Assembly: GCA_016617855.1 (NCBI GenBank)
Contig: JAECUM010000834.1
Location: 85,902 to 149,901 of the forward strand
DNA from: Megalonaias nervosa
Taxonomy: Eukaryota > Mollusca > Bivalvia > Unionida > Unionidae
Length of the DNA stretch: 64,000 bases
Reading direction: 5' to 3'
Shown here: positions 25,428-37,069 of the stretch, in pieces
Layout of the letters: every line of letters begins with the position of its first letter
Numbering within the stretch: position 1 is the stretch's first letter
The notes under the pieces: generated by a model
What the model was told of the DNA's origin: nothing
Seen by the model: only the letters and a program-made list of their open reading frames with translations
Databases searched by the model: none
Position numbers and translations under genes: made by a program

Positions 25428-25456
25428 GATTTGTGAGGGGAAGAAAAATAAAGATG
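25428..25456 (+). CDS. TOP3A: TOP3A exon 9 (29-nt micro-exon)
   Basis: Acceptor TTTTACAG, donor GATG|GTAAGA. The 29 bases complete a Leu codon, then read ICEGKKNKD and leave one base. It matches LICDGKKDK in human TOP3A. Skipping it would shift the frame, so it should be constitutive. Confidence 0.93.
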
Positions 25457-25826
25457 GTAAGAAATTTTCCTAACATGTGCCTAAAAAGAAAATTTATATT
25501 TCAGCTTTCCATGTAGGAATGCTGAAAAATGTGATGCTGTAGAAATAATGAGAGCAATATTAATTTCACTGAGCATAATGTAAATTCAGAAGAATTGTTT
25601 TCTTTTTAGCTTAGTGGTATTTATGTCATTCTGTCCAAATATAGCTTAGTGGTATTTATGTCATTGTATCCAAACACAGCTTGTATTGCTGAAATTTTTA
25701 AGCAAATCTAATAATCTTACAAGCTAGTAAGTACAGATCCACTAGTTGATCATGTCAGTTTTATAGGTCAAGGGAGTCAAATCAAATTTAGTGATCAGGC
25801 CCGTGAATATTTTCCACTAATGATAA

Positions 25827-26040
25827 TACTATATATACTCACTTATAAGTCAAGTCAAACTGCAAACAACAAAGATCCTGATCTGCCATAGCATAATGTG
25901 CTTGAATATCAGGGTCTGTGCTGTTTTGTTCTACTGATCACTTCTAACAAATTGCACAGACCCAGATGTGCTGATGCATTATGTAACAGTAGATCTGGGT
26001 CTGTGCAGTTTGCAGTTGTACTAGTGAGTTTATACAGTAC
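25827..26040 (+). mobile_element. Hairpin-forming MITE-like repeat (copy 1)
   Basis: The stretch starts TATATACTCACTTATAAGTC and has a long internal inverted pair (GGGTCTGTGC against GCACAGACCC, and AAACTGCAAAC against GTTTGCAGTT). A second copy lies on the opposite strand at 50870-51040. It has no coding capacity. The superfamily is not determined. Confidence 0.6.
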
Positions 26041-26524
26041 TTAAAGAAATAGTAGAAATGCTTTTATAATGAAAATAACTTTAATTTCTTTTACAACATA
26101 AATAATAACTTTAATTTCTTTAACAACATAAATATAAATTCTAATGAGAGATATAAAGCAAAAAAGATAAGAAAAGTATTATAAGGATTATTAGAGGACT
26201 ATGTTTACAATATACCACTATCTTGTTTTAGTGCTCCCAGATAACTTGCAAACCTACATATAATGCATGGACAGGCATGATCCCATTTTTTCTTATAAAA
26301 AATGCTCTTCTCTTAATAGTGAATTAATCTTTTGCTATAGTTTGTCTACACACTGAAATAACATTCCAAACCAAACCAGACCATTTGTTGTGTGTGTAGT
26401 GCAAAAGACACACAACAGTAATGACCCAAATATAGGGCCTGCATCTGTATAAAGTCATTATTAAAATTGGTGAATTAGACCTTGATGCATCACTTGTTTT
26501 GTTGTCGAAAGCAGTGCTCATAAA

Positions 26525-27830
26525 TCACAGGAGCTTATGGGATGGTCTATTATCCATCATCTGTCCATCCATTAGTGCAAGTTTTTTTATGGCTACTCCT
26601 TGTAAACTAATTGTAAGATTGCCATGAAACTTTACATGCTGTTTCATCCCATGGTCTAGTTGAACTTGAATGAAAATGGTGTTTTTCAGACATCCCTTAT
26701 TGCTGCCAGTGGCCATCTTGAACATCTTGTTGTTGCTACACCTTCTGAATGGATGGTCATATCATCGTGGGTTTTGCTAAATGACCTCTTTTGATCTCTA
26801 CTTGGTCTGAAATGAAAATGGTGCCGATCTGATGTCCAATAAAGCTGCCAAAATGGCCATCTTCAAAATCTTGCTATCACTACTCCCCCTGAGAGGAAAG
26901 ATATTGACATGGGGTTTTCACCAGAAAAATTCTTTTGATATAGTTGGTCCTAAATGAAAAGTGTGCTAATATGATATTGAACATGACTGTCACAGTAGCC
27001 AGTTTGAAAATCTTGCTTTTGTGAATCCTCCTAAATGAAATTGCCATAGGGTTTTCACCAGAAGACATACAATATCTAGTTGGTCCTGAATGAAAATGGT
27101 GCCAATCTATGTCCGATATGGCTGCCATGCCACAGTGGCTGTCTTGAAAACTTTGTTATTGCTAATGAATGAGATGTAATATTGTCTTGGGGATTTAACC
27201 AGTAGTCTTGTTATGACATCTCATTGATCCTAAATGAAAATGGTATCGATCTGATGTCCAATATTATCACTACTCCTCCTGAATGGATGGTCGTATCAGC
27301 ATGGGTGTTTTACCAAACAAGTTCTTGTTGATCCTAATGGAGCTGTTTCGATATTAAATATGCCTTCCACAGTGGCCATCTTGAAGAGCTTTTTATCACT
27401 TTTTCTCCTGAATGAATGGTCATATCAGCATGAGGTTTTCACTGAAAGACTTGTGTCTAGATGGTCGTAAATAAAAATGGTGCTGATCCAACTTCTAATT
27501 TGACTACCACAATGGCCATCTTGAAATTCTTGTTATCACTTCTTCTCTTAGATGGCTGGTCATAGTAACATTGTGTTTTCACCAAAAGACTTCTATAATG
27601 TCTAGTTGGTACTAAATGGAAATGGTTGCAGTCTGATGTCGAATCTGACCCCAATGGCATCAATCTTGAATATTATTTTATTGTTGCTCCTCCATAATAG
27701 AAAGTCATATCAACATGGGGATTCCACCAGAAGACTTCTGTTGATGCCTTGTTGATCCTAAATGAATTGGTACCAGGTTGACAGCCAGTATGTCCACCAC
27801 AGCAGCTAATTTGAAGAGTGTTAAAGAAGT
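26525..27830. repeat. Degenerate tandem array, period about 140 bp (family A)
   Basis: The string GGGGTTTTCACCAGAAGAC, or a variant, recurs at about 26911, 27050, 27189, 27304, 27432, 27572 and 27717, giving spacings of 115-145 and mostly near 140. Other recurring strings are CCTAAATGAAAATGGTGCC, GATCTGATGTCCAATAT, GGCTGCCA and AGTGGCCATCTTGAA. The same units recur at 28968-29030 and 30775-31520. Both arrays end in similar sequence (AAGAAATGGTCTTATCTTTG then CTYGTGTTTTAAA-like), so the array appears to be part of a dispersed element. Bivalve pearl-type elements and the BIV160 satellite have this general design, but the sequence match is not tested. Confidence 0.75.
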
Positions 27831-28244
27831 GAAAAGAAAGACATGGTCTTATCTTTGAATTCCTGGGAATTCTTTTCAGCCATTAGAGCATCAGCACAAT
27901 TATGACCAGCTGCAGAACTCGTGTTTTAAAGAAGAATCTTGCTGTAATCAGAATCTATGGTACACATAGGGTGTAATATTGAAAATAAAGATAATTTACA
28001 AAAAAGTTGAGAACATCATTAGAAAAAGTTATTTATTGACAGTTATTCCCAGCTTGATTATTGTTATTGTCCATCCCTCAATTTTTCAGATGTCACTCAG
28101 TAACTCATGCCCTCATTTATGCCATGGTCCTTCTTTTTGGACCCCATTGTGCACAAGTTATTGAGCACGGATGTAGTTGAAGGGACTTGAAAAGCAGTTT
28201 CTGTGGAGTTATGTTGTTCTATCTGATCTTAGATAAATTAATAC

Positions 28245-28570
28245 CACTGGTCCTCGAAGTCATCAGTATTCTCAGTACTTTGATACGTAAATTAATATCA
28301 CATCAGTACTCCAAGCCATTAGTATTCTAAGTACTTTGATGTGTAAATTAATATCACTTCAATATTCCAAGCCATTAGTATTCTAAGTACTTTGATATTT
28401 AAATTATTATCACTTCAACCCTCCAAATTATCAGTATTCTCAGTACTTTGATGTGTTAATTAATATAACTTTAATCCTCCAAGTCATCAGTATTCAGAGT
28501 ACTTTCATATTTAAATTAAAATCACTTCAGCACTCCAAGTCATCAGTATTCTCAGTACTTTGATATGTAA
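28245..28570. repeat. ~57-bp minisatellite, about 6 units
   Basis: Units of the type CATCAGTATTCTCAGTACTT plus TGATATGTAAATTAATATC and CACTCCAAG repeat about six times with moderate divergence. Confidence 0.85.
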
Positions 28571-29091
28571 TCCCTTGTCTGCTTATGATGGGGCTTTCAT
28601 GATTTGGTCCTATCCATGCATGTGTCCTTCGATCTTGTGAGGCTTGATAGCACAGTTGTTCATAAACAACTCAGACATAAACCAGTGCCAATTGGCAACC
28701 ATATGTGTATGCATATGTAGATGAACTGATTAGATTTTCAGGTCATGATTTTTTTTTATTGGCAGACATCAGAAATAGGACAAGCTGAATAATCCATAAT
28801 CCAAATTACACCCATCAACCATGCTCTCAAATAAGGCAAATTAAAACAATACCTATAATATATAAGGTCTTTTCTAAATAGACAGTATAACCAGTGAGGA
28901 AATTCTTTTATTTAAAAAATCTAACCCTATGTAAAATAAGAAACTGTAGAGTGCCATCAAAGGTGCTGTTAGAACATCCAATATGGCTGCCACAGTGGCT
29001 TTCTTGAAAATCTTAAGATGTCTGGCACTATCAAATAGAACTTAATTTTTCTTGCACCAGTCATGCACCTGTTTCTCCAACACATCAAATT

Positions 29092-29106
29092 CACATTCTG
29101 CAGCAC
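29092..29106. repeat. Target-site duplication, left, of SINE copy 1
   Basis: CACATTCTGCAGCAC here is repeated exactly at 29410-29424 on the other side of the SINE. Confidence 0.92.
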
Positions 29107-29409
29107 GACCGCTCCGGTGGCCAAGTGGTTAGAGATGCTGGAGGTCGTGGGTTCGATCCCCGGCCGAGTCATACCAAAGACTTACAAAAATGGTACTAAC
29201 AGCTGCCTCACTTGGCACTCAGCATTAAGAGGTTAGTGTTAGGACTGGTCAGCCTAGTGTCAGGATAATGTGACTAGGTGGGACATCATGCTACATGTCT
29301 GCGGCATGATGCCCCAGTGCTAGACATCACTATAAACTGCCACACTGCAGACATCATAGCGATATGACTAAAAAATTGTTAAAGCTATGTTAAAAGTCCA
29401 AATCACACA
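29107..29409 (+). mobile_element. tRNA-derived SINE, copy 1
   Basis: The head holds a box A-like TGGCCAAGTGGTTAGA and a box B GGTTCGATCCC (about 29151), the split pol III promoter of tRNA genes. The body shares GACTTACAAAAATGGTACTA, CTCAGCATTAAGAGGTT and CATGATGCC strings with copies at 30929-31280 and 43870-44185. The tail is a short CA repeat. A perfect 15-bp target-site duplication (29092-29106 and 29410-29424) fixes the ends, giving 303 bp. It would be moved by a partner LINE. Confidence 0.93.
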
Positions 29410-29424
29410 CACATTCTGCAGCAC
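29410..29424. repeat. Target-site duplication, right, of SINE copy 1
   Basis: Exact repeat of the 15 bases at 29092-29106. Confidence 0.92.
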
Positions 29425-29966
29425 TGTTGTTTTTCTCTGCAGAGTATATAACCTTTCACTTAAATGCTCCACTGTACGCATTAAGTTTTCTTTTCACCAT
29501 ATTGGTGAAAGTACCTAACTTTCACAATCTGCAGTGTATAATATCTAAGTGACAACATACACTGTAATTCACAGAACACTGACTGTTCATAAACTTAGAC
29601 CATTATTTATGTTCAGTTTGAGCTTGGGGTCTGTAAGAGACACTTTGATCATACAGTCTTTGAAATCTCATCAAAGGATTTGCCACAACTGAATAGGTGT
29701 AATGTGCATGGTATGATCAAAGGGACTCAACATGGCATTGAACAAGTGTCACATTCATTGCACACTTAAAGGATTTTTTACTGGGGAAAACAAAGCAGTG
29801 CTGCTTTTACATGCTAAAGGGTTAAGGTTGTATTTATCTAATTAGCAGCTCTATCTAAATTTTGTGCATTGAGAAAACAACGCAGGTTTTCCTTCACAAA
29901 TTAAGAGAGTAAGGTCAGATTTTAATTTTAGTTTTATATCTTGCTTATAAGATGAACCCTACTTTG

Positions 29967-30694
29967 CAGACCTGCCAACCCTTATGATTTTGCCGTAAGT
30001 CTTATGAAAATTACCCTTAAAATATGGACTTATGGCATAAAGCAAAAACTACGGAGAAATGGTCATTTCCAAAAAATCTGGAAAATTTGTTCATCCATGT
30101 TTGATTTGGATACAGGTTTCATATTAGAATTAGTGAAATTAGTCAGGGAACCAGACTAACTTTACAGCAGCACCTCAGACACTTTAAACTGCACCAGTTT
30201 GTTTATCCGAAGCGTCTGCATGATCAAACTGTTGATTATAGAATTTGTTTTAAAAATGGCACTGAGCAAGCGATGCATGTTTATGTTTAAGACAAAAGGG
30301 ACACAATTACATTTATTGGACATCACGTGCTAATTTGAGTATGACTTGTGGCGGGAGATATGATTGCCGTCATCGTGTGAAATGGAAAAAAAATTTCCAA
30401 GAATTATGTCAAGTTGAGAGATAGCAACAAGCCATTGAGCTACATAGAGTTTGGAAATAGAGTTTGTACAACTGTACTAGTGGTAAATAAAGTCTACACA
30501 TACTTTACAAACTTTAAAGTTGAACCTAATGTTTATCTTTGCTGCATGTTTTGAATACCGAACTTTTAATTACATTTTCCAGTTTTATAATAGCAGTTTA
30601 TTATATTTTTTTTACACCTTACTGAAAACTGGTCAGTCTTACAGAAAAAATGAACTGCCTTACTGAGACGGACTCATCAGGGTTGGCAGATCTG
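29967..30694. mobile_element. 728-bp non-autonomous DNA transposon with terminal inverted repeats
   Basis: The left end reads CAGACCTGCCAACCCT and the right end, reverse-complemented, reads CAGATCTGCCAACCCT: 15 of 16 match. There is no open frame of note inside. The flanks do not show a clear target duplication, so the superfamily is left open. A 3'-half-like relative with GGGAGG strings may lie near 41110-41240. Confidence 0.75.
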
Positions 30695-30916
30695 ACTCTG
30701 CATTAATAAAATTTTTAGTAGAAAAGGTCAACTTATAAGCGAGTATATATATGGTAAGTTATCTCTATTCCTCTCGAAATGAAGTCTATATGAATATGGG
30801 GTTATCACCAATATATTTCTTATTATATCTGATTGGTTCTAAATGAAATTGGTGCTAGTTGTATATCCAGTACAGCTGCCATGATGACTGTCATAAAAAT
30901 TTTGTTCTTACTCTTA

Positions 30917-30928
30917 CCATTAAATGGG
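30917..30928. repeat. Target-site duplication, left, of SINE copy 2
   Basis: CCATTAAATGGG here is repeated exactly at 31281-31292. Confidence 0.88.
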
Positions 30929-31225
30929 AACCTCTCCGCTGGTCTAGTGGTTAGAGCGTCCGCCTCGGATGCGGGAGGTCATGGGTTCAATCCCCGGGCG
31001 AGTTATACCAAAGACTTACAAAAATGGTACTAACAGCTGCCTCGCTTGGCGCTCAGCATTAAGAGGTTGGTGTTAGGACTGGTCGGCCTGGCGTCAGGAT
31101 AATGTGACATCATGCCACATGTCTGCGGCATGATGTCCGAGTGCTAGACATCACTAGAAACTGCCACACTGCAAACATCGTTGCGATATGACTAAAATTG
31201 TTAAAGCTACGTTAAAAATCCAGAT

Positions 31226-31271
<46 letters not shown>

Positions 31272-31280
31272 CACACCCCC
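30929..31280 (+). mobile_element. tRNA-derived SINE, copy 2, with expanded CA tail
   Basis: The head CTGGTCTAGTGGTTAGAGCG and box B GGTTCAATCCCC fold like a tRNA; the anticodon arm TCCGC-CTCGGAT-GCGGG would carry CGG, as in tRNA-Pro. The body matches copy 1 but lacks 12 bases after GGATAATGTGAC. The tail has grown into a CA microsatellite of about 48 bases (31228-31275). A 12-bp target duplication (CCATTAAATGGG) flanks the whole. Confidence 0.92.
31228..31275. repeat. (CA)n microsatellite at the SINE tail
   Basis: CA run with one G interruption. It starts where copy 1 has only a short CA tail, so it grew from the SINE end. Confidence 0.95.
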
Positions 31281-31995
31281 CCATTAAATGGGTAATCATT
31301 ATAATGGGGTTTTCATCAGGTCTTAAATGCAAATGGTACCATGCATCCAATATTGCTGCTATGCCAACTGTCTTCAGAATCTTGCTTTCACTATTCCCCA
31401 ATGAATGATGATTATGGCATGGGGTTTTCACCAAAGCAATGTCTACTTTTTCCTAAATGAAAATGGTTCCAAGCTGGCATCCAGTATATGTACCACAGGA
31501 GCTAATTATACACAGTTTCGGCACTTGACAGTTAAAAAGAAGAAATGGTCTTATCTTGAACAATTCTTTTTGCGGAGTAGAGCACCAGTTCCTTCAGTGT
31601 ACTCTTGTTTTAAAAGTTATTATAGCTTTATTTGACTGTAGTACACATATCAGAGGATATTACCACCATAGATTTCTTGTATTTATTTATATGTCATCAT
31701 ACTGCAACATCATGATGTAATCTTCACCCTAAATTGTATCCTAATATTGCCATGTTTTTGTGATATTCTTATGATAATGTCATTATGTTGTTTTTGCTTT
31801 CATACCTGGGCCATTGTTACAGCTCATCGAAAATTCCGTTGTTTTTAATCCACTAACTGCCTGTAGACTGTTGATTGAAATGTACTTACTGAGAATACAG
31901 TGTTTGCAGTAATCATGTTATGTTTTAGTGCTTTATATTGGAGTCGGTTTCATATGATTTACATCACTTGTGGTGGGAAGATGTATATGATATTA

Positions 31996-32463
31996 CTCTG
32001 ACGGTATTTGGTCAAAATCATTGGGTCTATACCTTATGACGGTTTTTGGTCAAAATTATTGTGCCTATACGTTATGATGGTTTTTGGTCAAAATCATTGT
32101 GCCAATACTTTATGACGGTTTTTGGTCAAAATCATTGTGCCTATACTTTATGACGGTATTTTGTCAAAATCATTGTGCCTATACTTTATGACGGTTTTTG
32201 GTCAAAATCATTGTGCCTATACTTTATGACGGTATTTTGTCAGAATCATTGTGCCTATACTTTATGACGGTTTTTGGTCAAAGTCATTGTGCTGATACTT
32301 TATGACAGTTTCTGGTCAAAATCATTGTGCCTATACTTTATGAAGGTTTTTGGTCCAAATCATTGTGCCTATACTTTATGAAAGTTTTTGGTTCAAATCA
32401 TTGTGCCTATACTTTATGACGGTTTTTGGTCAAAATCATTGTGCCTATACTTTATGACGGTGA
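31996..32463. repeat. 38-bp minisatellite, about 12 units
   Basis: The unit is TTTATGACGGTTTTTGGTCA followed by AAATCATTGTGCCTATAC. About twelve copies occur, with alternating GGTTTTTGG and GGTATTTTG variants in the middle. Confidence 0.92.
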
Positions 32464-32559
32464 TTGATATTATCATGTACAGAGCTGCTTCCAAAATAAT
32501 TATAATAGAACTTATAAATACACAAATTCTTAGATTGTAGTTTTCTTGGAAGCGGGCAA

Positions 32560-32960
32560 GAGAAGTCATTTGAGTGATGCAGATTACTGTAAATCTCTAC
32601 ATGTTAAGACGTTGAGTCATGCAGATTATTGTAAATGTATTTATGTTAAAAGTCATTTGAGTGATGCATCATTGGGGGTCCAAAGTATGGTTTTGAAGTT
32701 TCATCAGAAGATTATTTAATAATATCACAAGCCTAAGGATGTCCTGTTGGCCAGTTTAGGGTTGAAGCATAAAAAGGTTGAGAATGACTGGTCTGTATGT
32801 TAGGAAGTCATTTGAGTGATACAAATTACTGTAACTCTCAACATATTAGGAAGTTATCTGATCTGAGTGATTCAGATTACTGTAAATCTACATGTTAAGG
32901 AGTCGTTTGAGTGATGCAGATTACTGTAAATATGTACATGTTAGGAAAGTCATTTGAGTG
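32560..32960. repeat. Loose tandem repeat around GTCATTTGAGTGATGCAG
   Basis: The strings GTCATTTGAGTGATGCAG, ATTACTGTAAATCT and ACATGTTAGG recur five or six times with variable spacing. It is older and more scrambled than the neighbouring 38-bp array. Confidence 0.7.
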
Positions 32961-33523
32961 ATGACAGTGAAAGATGTTTCAACAAAAATTGTAGGCATTA
33001 CATTGCAATGTTTCTTAACAAGAAAATCCACAGGTCATCTGCTCATCGTTAGCATTTAATCGTGTGTATAAAATGGTAGCTACTAATATCTAAACCTGCT
33101 TCCAGAATGAACTGTCTGAATCACAATATTAAGTGATTCAGATTATTAGTGATTGCTGTGGTATTACTGTATATGAAATAATGTAAATCAGAACATTTTA
33201 TTCTTTACAGCATTTGAGAGATTGCTGTCATTATTTGTGGTTACTGTACATAATATTTTATGCTTTACAGTATTTGAGTGATTGCTGTTGGTGTTACTGA
33301 GGATTTTACTCTGTGAAATTATCTAAATTAGAATATCTTGGTATCATTCTCTTTTTACCATATTTGCAAGATATATATTTTGGAAGTTACTGAATGACTA
33401 ATACTGTACTTCTTGTAGTTTTTAATATTCGGAGAAATTCAATTTCTTTGCAAAATTTGTGAGAATCTTTTGGTGATAAATATTTTGTCCTTTACTCCAT
33501 ATTTTTTTTTTTAAAACTAACAG

Positions 33524-33582
33524 CTGTGTTGACAGCCCATATTCAGAAGTACAAGGAGGTCTTTATTGAAGCTTGCAAACAG
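33524..33582 (+). CDS. TOP3A: TOP3A exon 10
   Basis: Acceptor AACTAACAG, donor CAG|GTAAAT. Two bases finish an Ala codon, then it reads VLTAHIQKYKEVFIEACKQ in phase 0. It matches the QVQKYKQVFIEAV helix of human TOP3A. Confidence 0.94.
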
Positions 33583-35444
33583 GTAAATACACATCTTAAT
33601 CCACACTTGCAATTTAATCTGTGTGAATAGATTTTGACAGTGAACTCAAATTTATCCATATATTTGGGAAACAGTTGTCCCTGAAGACCATGTCAATTCT
33701 TATTTAACATCTGAGAATAAATATCTTTTGTCAAAGTATTTTACCCCCACCCCCATGGCTTATGCATATATTCCAACCATTATGCTTTTTTCACCAGATG
33801 ACATTTTTGGCTAGATTGTATATGGGTTACACTTTTCTGCTACATTAAAAACTAAAACTAAAATAAAGCGATAAAAGTTGTTTTTGTCATTTTTATTATC
33901 TCTTTAATTCCAGTCATATAAATTTGAGAATATTCTTAAAAGGTGACTGCTGAGTAAGAATAGCATAAGAGTACCTTTTTTGTTGCTATTTATAGCAACT
34001 GTATATAACCCATTTCCAAGAAAACAGATGGGTTTCTTCAAATGTGAACTTTGCCTAACAGATTCATTTTATTGGTAAGATAGTTAGTGAACCAGTCTAT
34101 ATTTTTTTTAAAAATGGTGCCAGATGTTAAGTGAAACACTTTATGGTGCGAGTTGTGGATGTTACATGATAGAAAGTGTTACAAAAGATGGATCTTTTCA
34201 AACTTCAAAACATCTCGGATCAGAAAAAAGGACAAATCAACACCACTTTACAAACTTTAAAAGAAGAATATGAGAGTAATGTAATACAGCACTCTGAGCA
34301 CCTGACCATGATCATTACAGAATTACAGTTCACGATCATTCAGCGAAAGTTACACATGTAGACTAGTTGTAGTGAGTGCTGAACATAAATAAGTTTTCAG
34401 TATATTTTGTGCTTGTATTCTGATTCTAATCCATATGGATTTTGCCCTTTGTGACAAGAATTTTGACCAGCTGCAGAACCAGGTTAGTAGTAAAAATGTA
34501 TATTTTTCATATGTGCTGTAATTCTGGCATGTAATATATACTTTACACTTTTTAAGCTGAAATTATGCTTTTTTACCACATATAATAGCAATAATTACAC
34601 TTATTCCTCTGGGTTGGGGGTTGGTGTTTTCATGTATGGCTATGCAGTTGGGGCACATTAATTTGCTTTCATTTATCCATCAATAGTACCATCTTTTAGT
34701 ATTTTCACTTTAGTTGAGCTTTTGATTTTGTATCACTAAAACTCATTTTGAATGTATGATAATCATTCTGAGAACCAGCTGGAAATGACCATTATGCATA
34801 AATTGTCTGATGCAGGTACATTTTTACTGATTTATTTATAAATGGGACATAACATTCTTGACCTTTGTGCACAGGCATTTCTGGTTGCAAAATCAGTTTT
34901 TTGTCTTTTTTTAATAGGGAGGGATTTCAATCACTTTTATGTTATCCAGATAGAGTGTATATTGCTAATATTAATAACTGTGGTCTTACTTATATTCGTA
35001 ACAAAGTATAGATCCAGTGGTCATGCAAGTTATGTTCAGGGCATTTTTATGTCAAAGGAAACAACTCAAATTTAAGTAAGTGATTGGACCCGATAGTCAT
35101 TGTCTTTTTTCCACGAATGGTAAAACATGAAAAAATAATAGAAAAAAAGTAAATCACCAATATAACTATTACATTATAATCAAATGTAATGTGAATTATG
35201 TAGTGACATATAAAGAAAAGAAATGTTTTAAAAATATTATAAAACTGATGTAGAGCAGTATGTTTGCAGTAGTTAAAAGGACCATGAATAACAAGATCTC
35301 AGGAGTTATGCACTTCCATTTTGTCATATGTAAGATGGTATCACTTCAACTAACCAATCCATTGTTGTTGTCAATACTTTAATTTTCTATATACAGGAAA
35401 AATTAATATTGACGTGTCAAAAAATTCTCTTATTCTTCTTCTAG
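33583..35444 (+). other. TOP3A: TOP3A intron 10
   Basis: No recognisable gene or transposon. The string GACCAGCTGCAGAAC at about 34466 also occurs at about 27902 after the family A array, hinting at a shared repeat end. Open frames at 34176-34361 and 34842-35075 carry no motif. Confidence 0.55.
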
Positions 35445-35526
35445 GCCTTAAAGATTGATCAGGCTGTTGCCCAGTATATAGGAGAGGATCCTGTTACGCC
35501 ATCAGAAAACACAGATGCCACAGCAG
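35445..35526 (+). CDS. TOP3A: TOP3A exon 11
   Basis: Acceptor TTCTTCTAG, donor GCAG|GTCTGT. It reads ALKIDQAVAQYIGEDPVTPS and then ENTDATA, leaving one base (phase 1). It is the variable linker between the topoisomerase core (ALAQYFG in human) and the zinc ribbons. Confidence 0.9.
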
Positions 35527-37069
35527 GTCTGTATATCTTGTATTTTAGGCATCCATGAGCTAGTTTATTCCTTTGATATAAGTATAAAAATGCATGCTGC
35601 ATTAACCTGGAACTTATTCAATAAGTGATGTTTACTTTTTTGGATTGAATTTAAATGTAATCAGCATTTATAACATTGAAAGCCCACTTTCTCTAGGAAG
35701 ATTAATACTAAGATGGGGAGATCACTAAAGGAACATAACTTATAAAAGTGTATCTGATGTCTATTACATAAACTGAATAGCTTGTTATAATGAATACTTA
35801 TAAGGAAAGACTGTTAAAACTAGACTTTTAATATTGATATCTTTGGGGAAAGACTTATTCATTCTGCAAAAGTTGTTGTACATGTCTAGACATATTTCAG
35901 TATGTTGCCTAGATAATAGTGCTTTAAATGCTGCCAGGGTATGCAAATACACAAATTACAAATTATTTTTTTTCCAGTCTGTGCACTTGGACACCAGTGA
36001 TGCATGATAACTCCCATAAATTAGTTCAAAGTCGCACATATAAAAATGCAGTAGCACAGAATGGAATTTTTATATAACTGTTAAGATCATTAAATAAAAA
36101 CCTTTCTTACAAAGTGTAAGGATACATATTTTAGTAAAATACCACTGTCCATTGAAAAGCAATGAGATGTAGGTTAATACAGAATGGAAATCCCACTAAT
36201 TATTTATAACAGAAAACATGTATGAGACCAGTTCGGTGGTTGATGTCCATTTTTCTCATTTGCATGAACTTTGACCCATTTCCAAAAGATGTGACTATTT
36301 TCAGCTTACAAGTTAGTGGTGGCACAAATGTGCAAAGAGAAAAACAGAATAAAAAAAATGAAGAATGAGGTCTAGTGTTTGCCGAACAGATGACAGTAAA
36401 ATTTAAAACAATATTAGATAACTGCCAAAGAAGAAACCAAAATTTTCATTCAAAAAATCAGAAATCTTGGCCATTACAATACAAACAGTTATAATACAAC
36501 ACCATGGCAGGAGAATTGTTGTGTAATATTTGCAAAGGTTGTTGGAAAAATAACCCTTTATGCTGGAAATTGGCTGTTTAAATTTTGCAGTATCAATTCT
36601 TATGTAACACGCCATGTCACCGGATCAGATGCATTTTGGAGCAGAGATATCCATGATATAACTCCTCCGAACATTCTACCAAACAACCATAAAGAAAAGT
36701 TTCCTGACTTGTTCCAGCTGGCTAAACTGGCTGTGCATATGCCTTATCAGATGGTAGACTTTGATGGGCTTCTCGGCACAAAACGCTATTCATTCACCAC
36801 CAGGGTACAAAATATTAAATACAGAAGAATCAACAGATTAATTCATCTTGAGGGGGAATATTTTGAGGATTCTGACTCAGTATAACCCTAACAGAGCGGG
36901 AAGAAAGAGAGATGGCTGTTTAAGTGTTGGGCAAATAATGAATTATGGTGATTTTTCCCCCCCACCCCCACCCCACCCCTTTGTTTTTATTCCTCTTTTT
37001 TTTTGTGACAAGAGGATGATACCTCCTTTGGATAAAATCTTGGCAGCATCTTTGTAGTTTGATCAGGGA

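Larger units (their letters stand above)
30775..31520. repeat. Family A ~140-bp repeat units, split by SINE copy 2
   Basis: Units containing GGGGTTATCACC, TTGGTTCTAAATGAAA, CAGTACAGCTGCCATGATG, GGGGTTTTCATCAGG and CCAATATTGCTGCTATGCC match the array at 26525-27830. SINE copy 2 interrupts one unit, so the SINE came later. Confidence 0.7.
25457..33523 (+). other. TOP3A: TOP3A intron 9, repeat-rich
   Basis: The 8.1-kb intron contains a hairpin-type element (25827-26040), a ~140-bp array (26525-27830), a minisatellite (28245-28570), SINE copies (29107-29409 and 30929-31280), an inverted-repeat element (29967-30694), a second array fragment (30775-31520 around the SINE), a 38-bp minisatellite (31996-32463) and a loose repeat (32560-32960). 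Two short duplications lie at 25609-25683 and 26083-26140. No coding gene is seen. Confidence 0.7.

Noticed and set aside
29107..29180. Possible tRNA gene (also at 30929 and 43875)
   Set aside because: The tRNA-like part is joined to a conserved non-tRNA body in all three copies and flanked by target duplications, so these are SINE heads. Copies 1 and 3 do not fold into a full tRNA.
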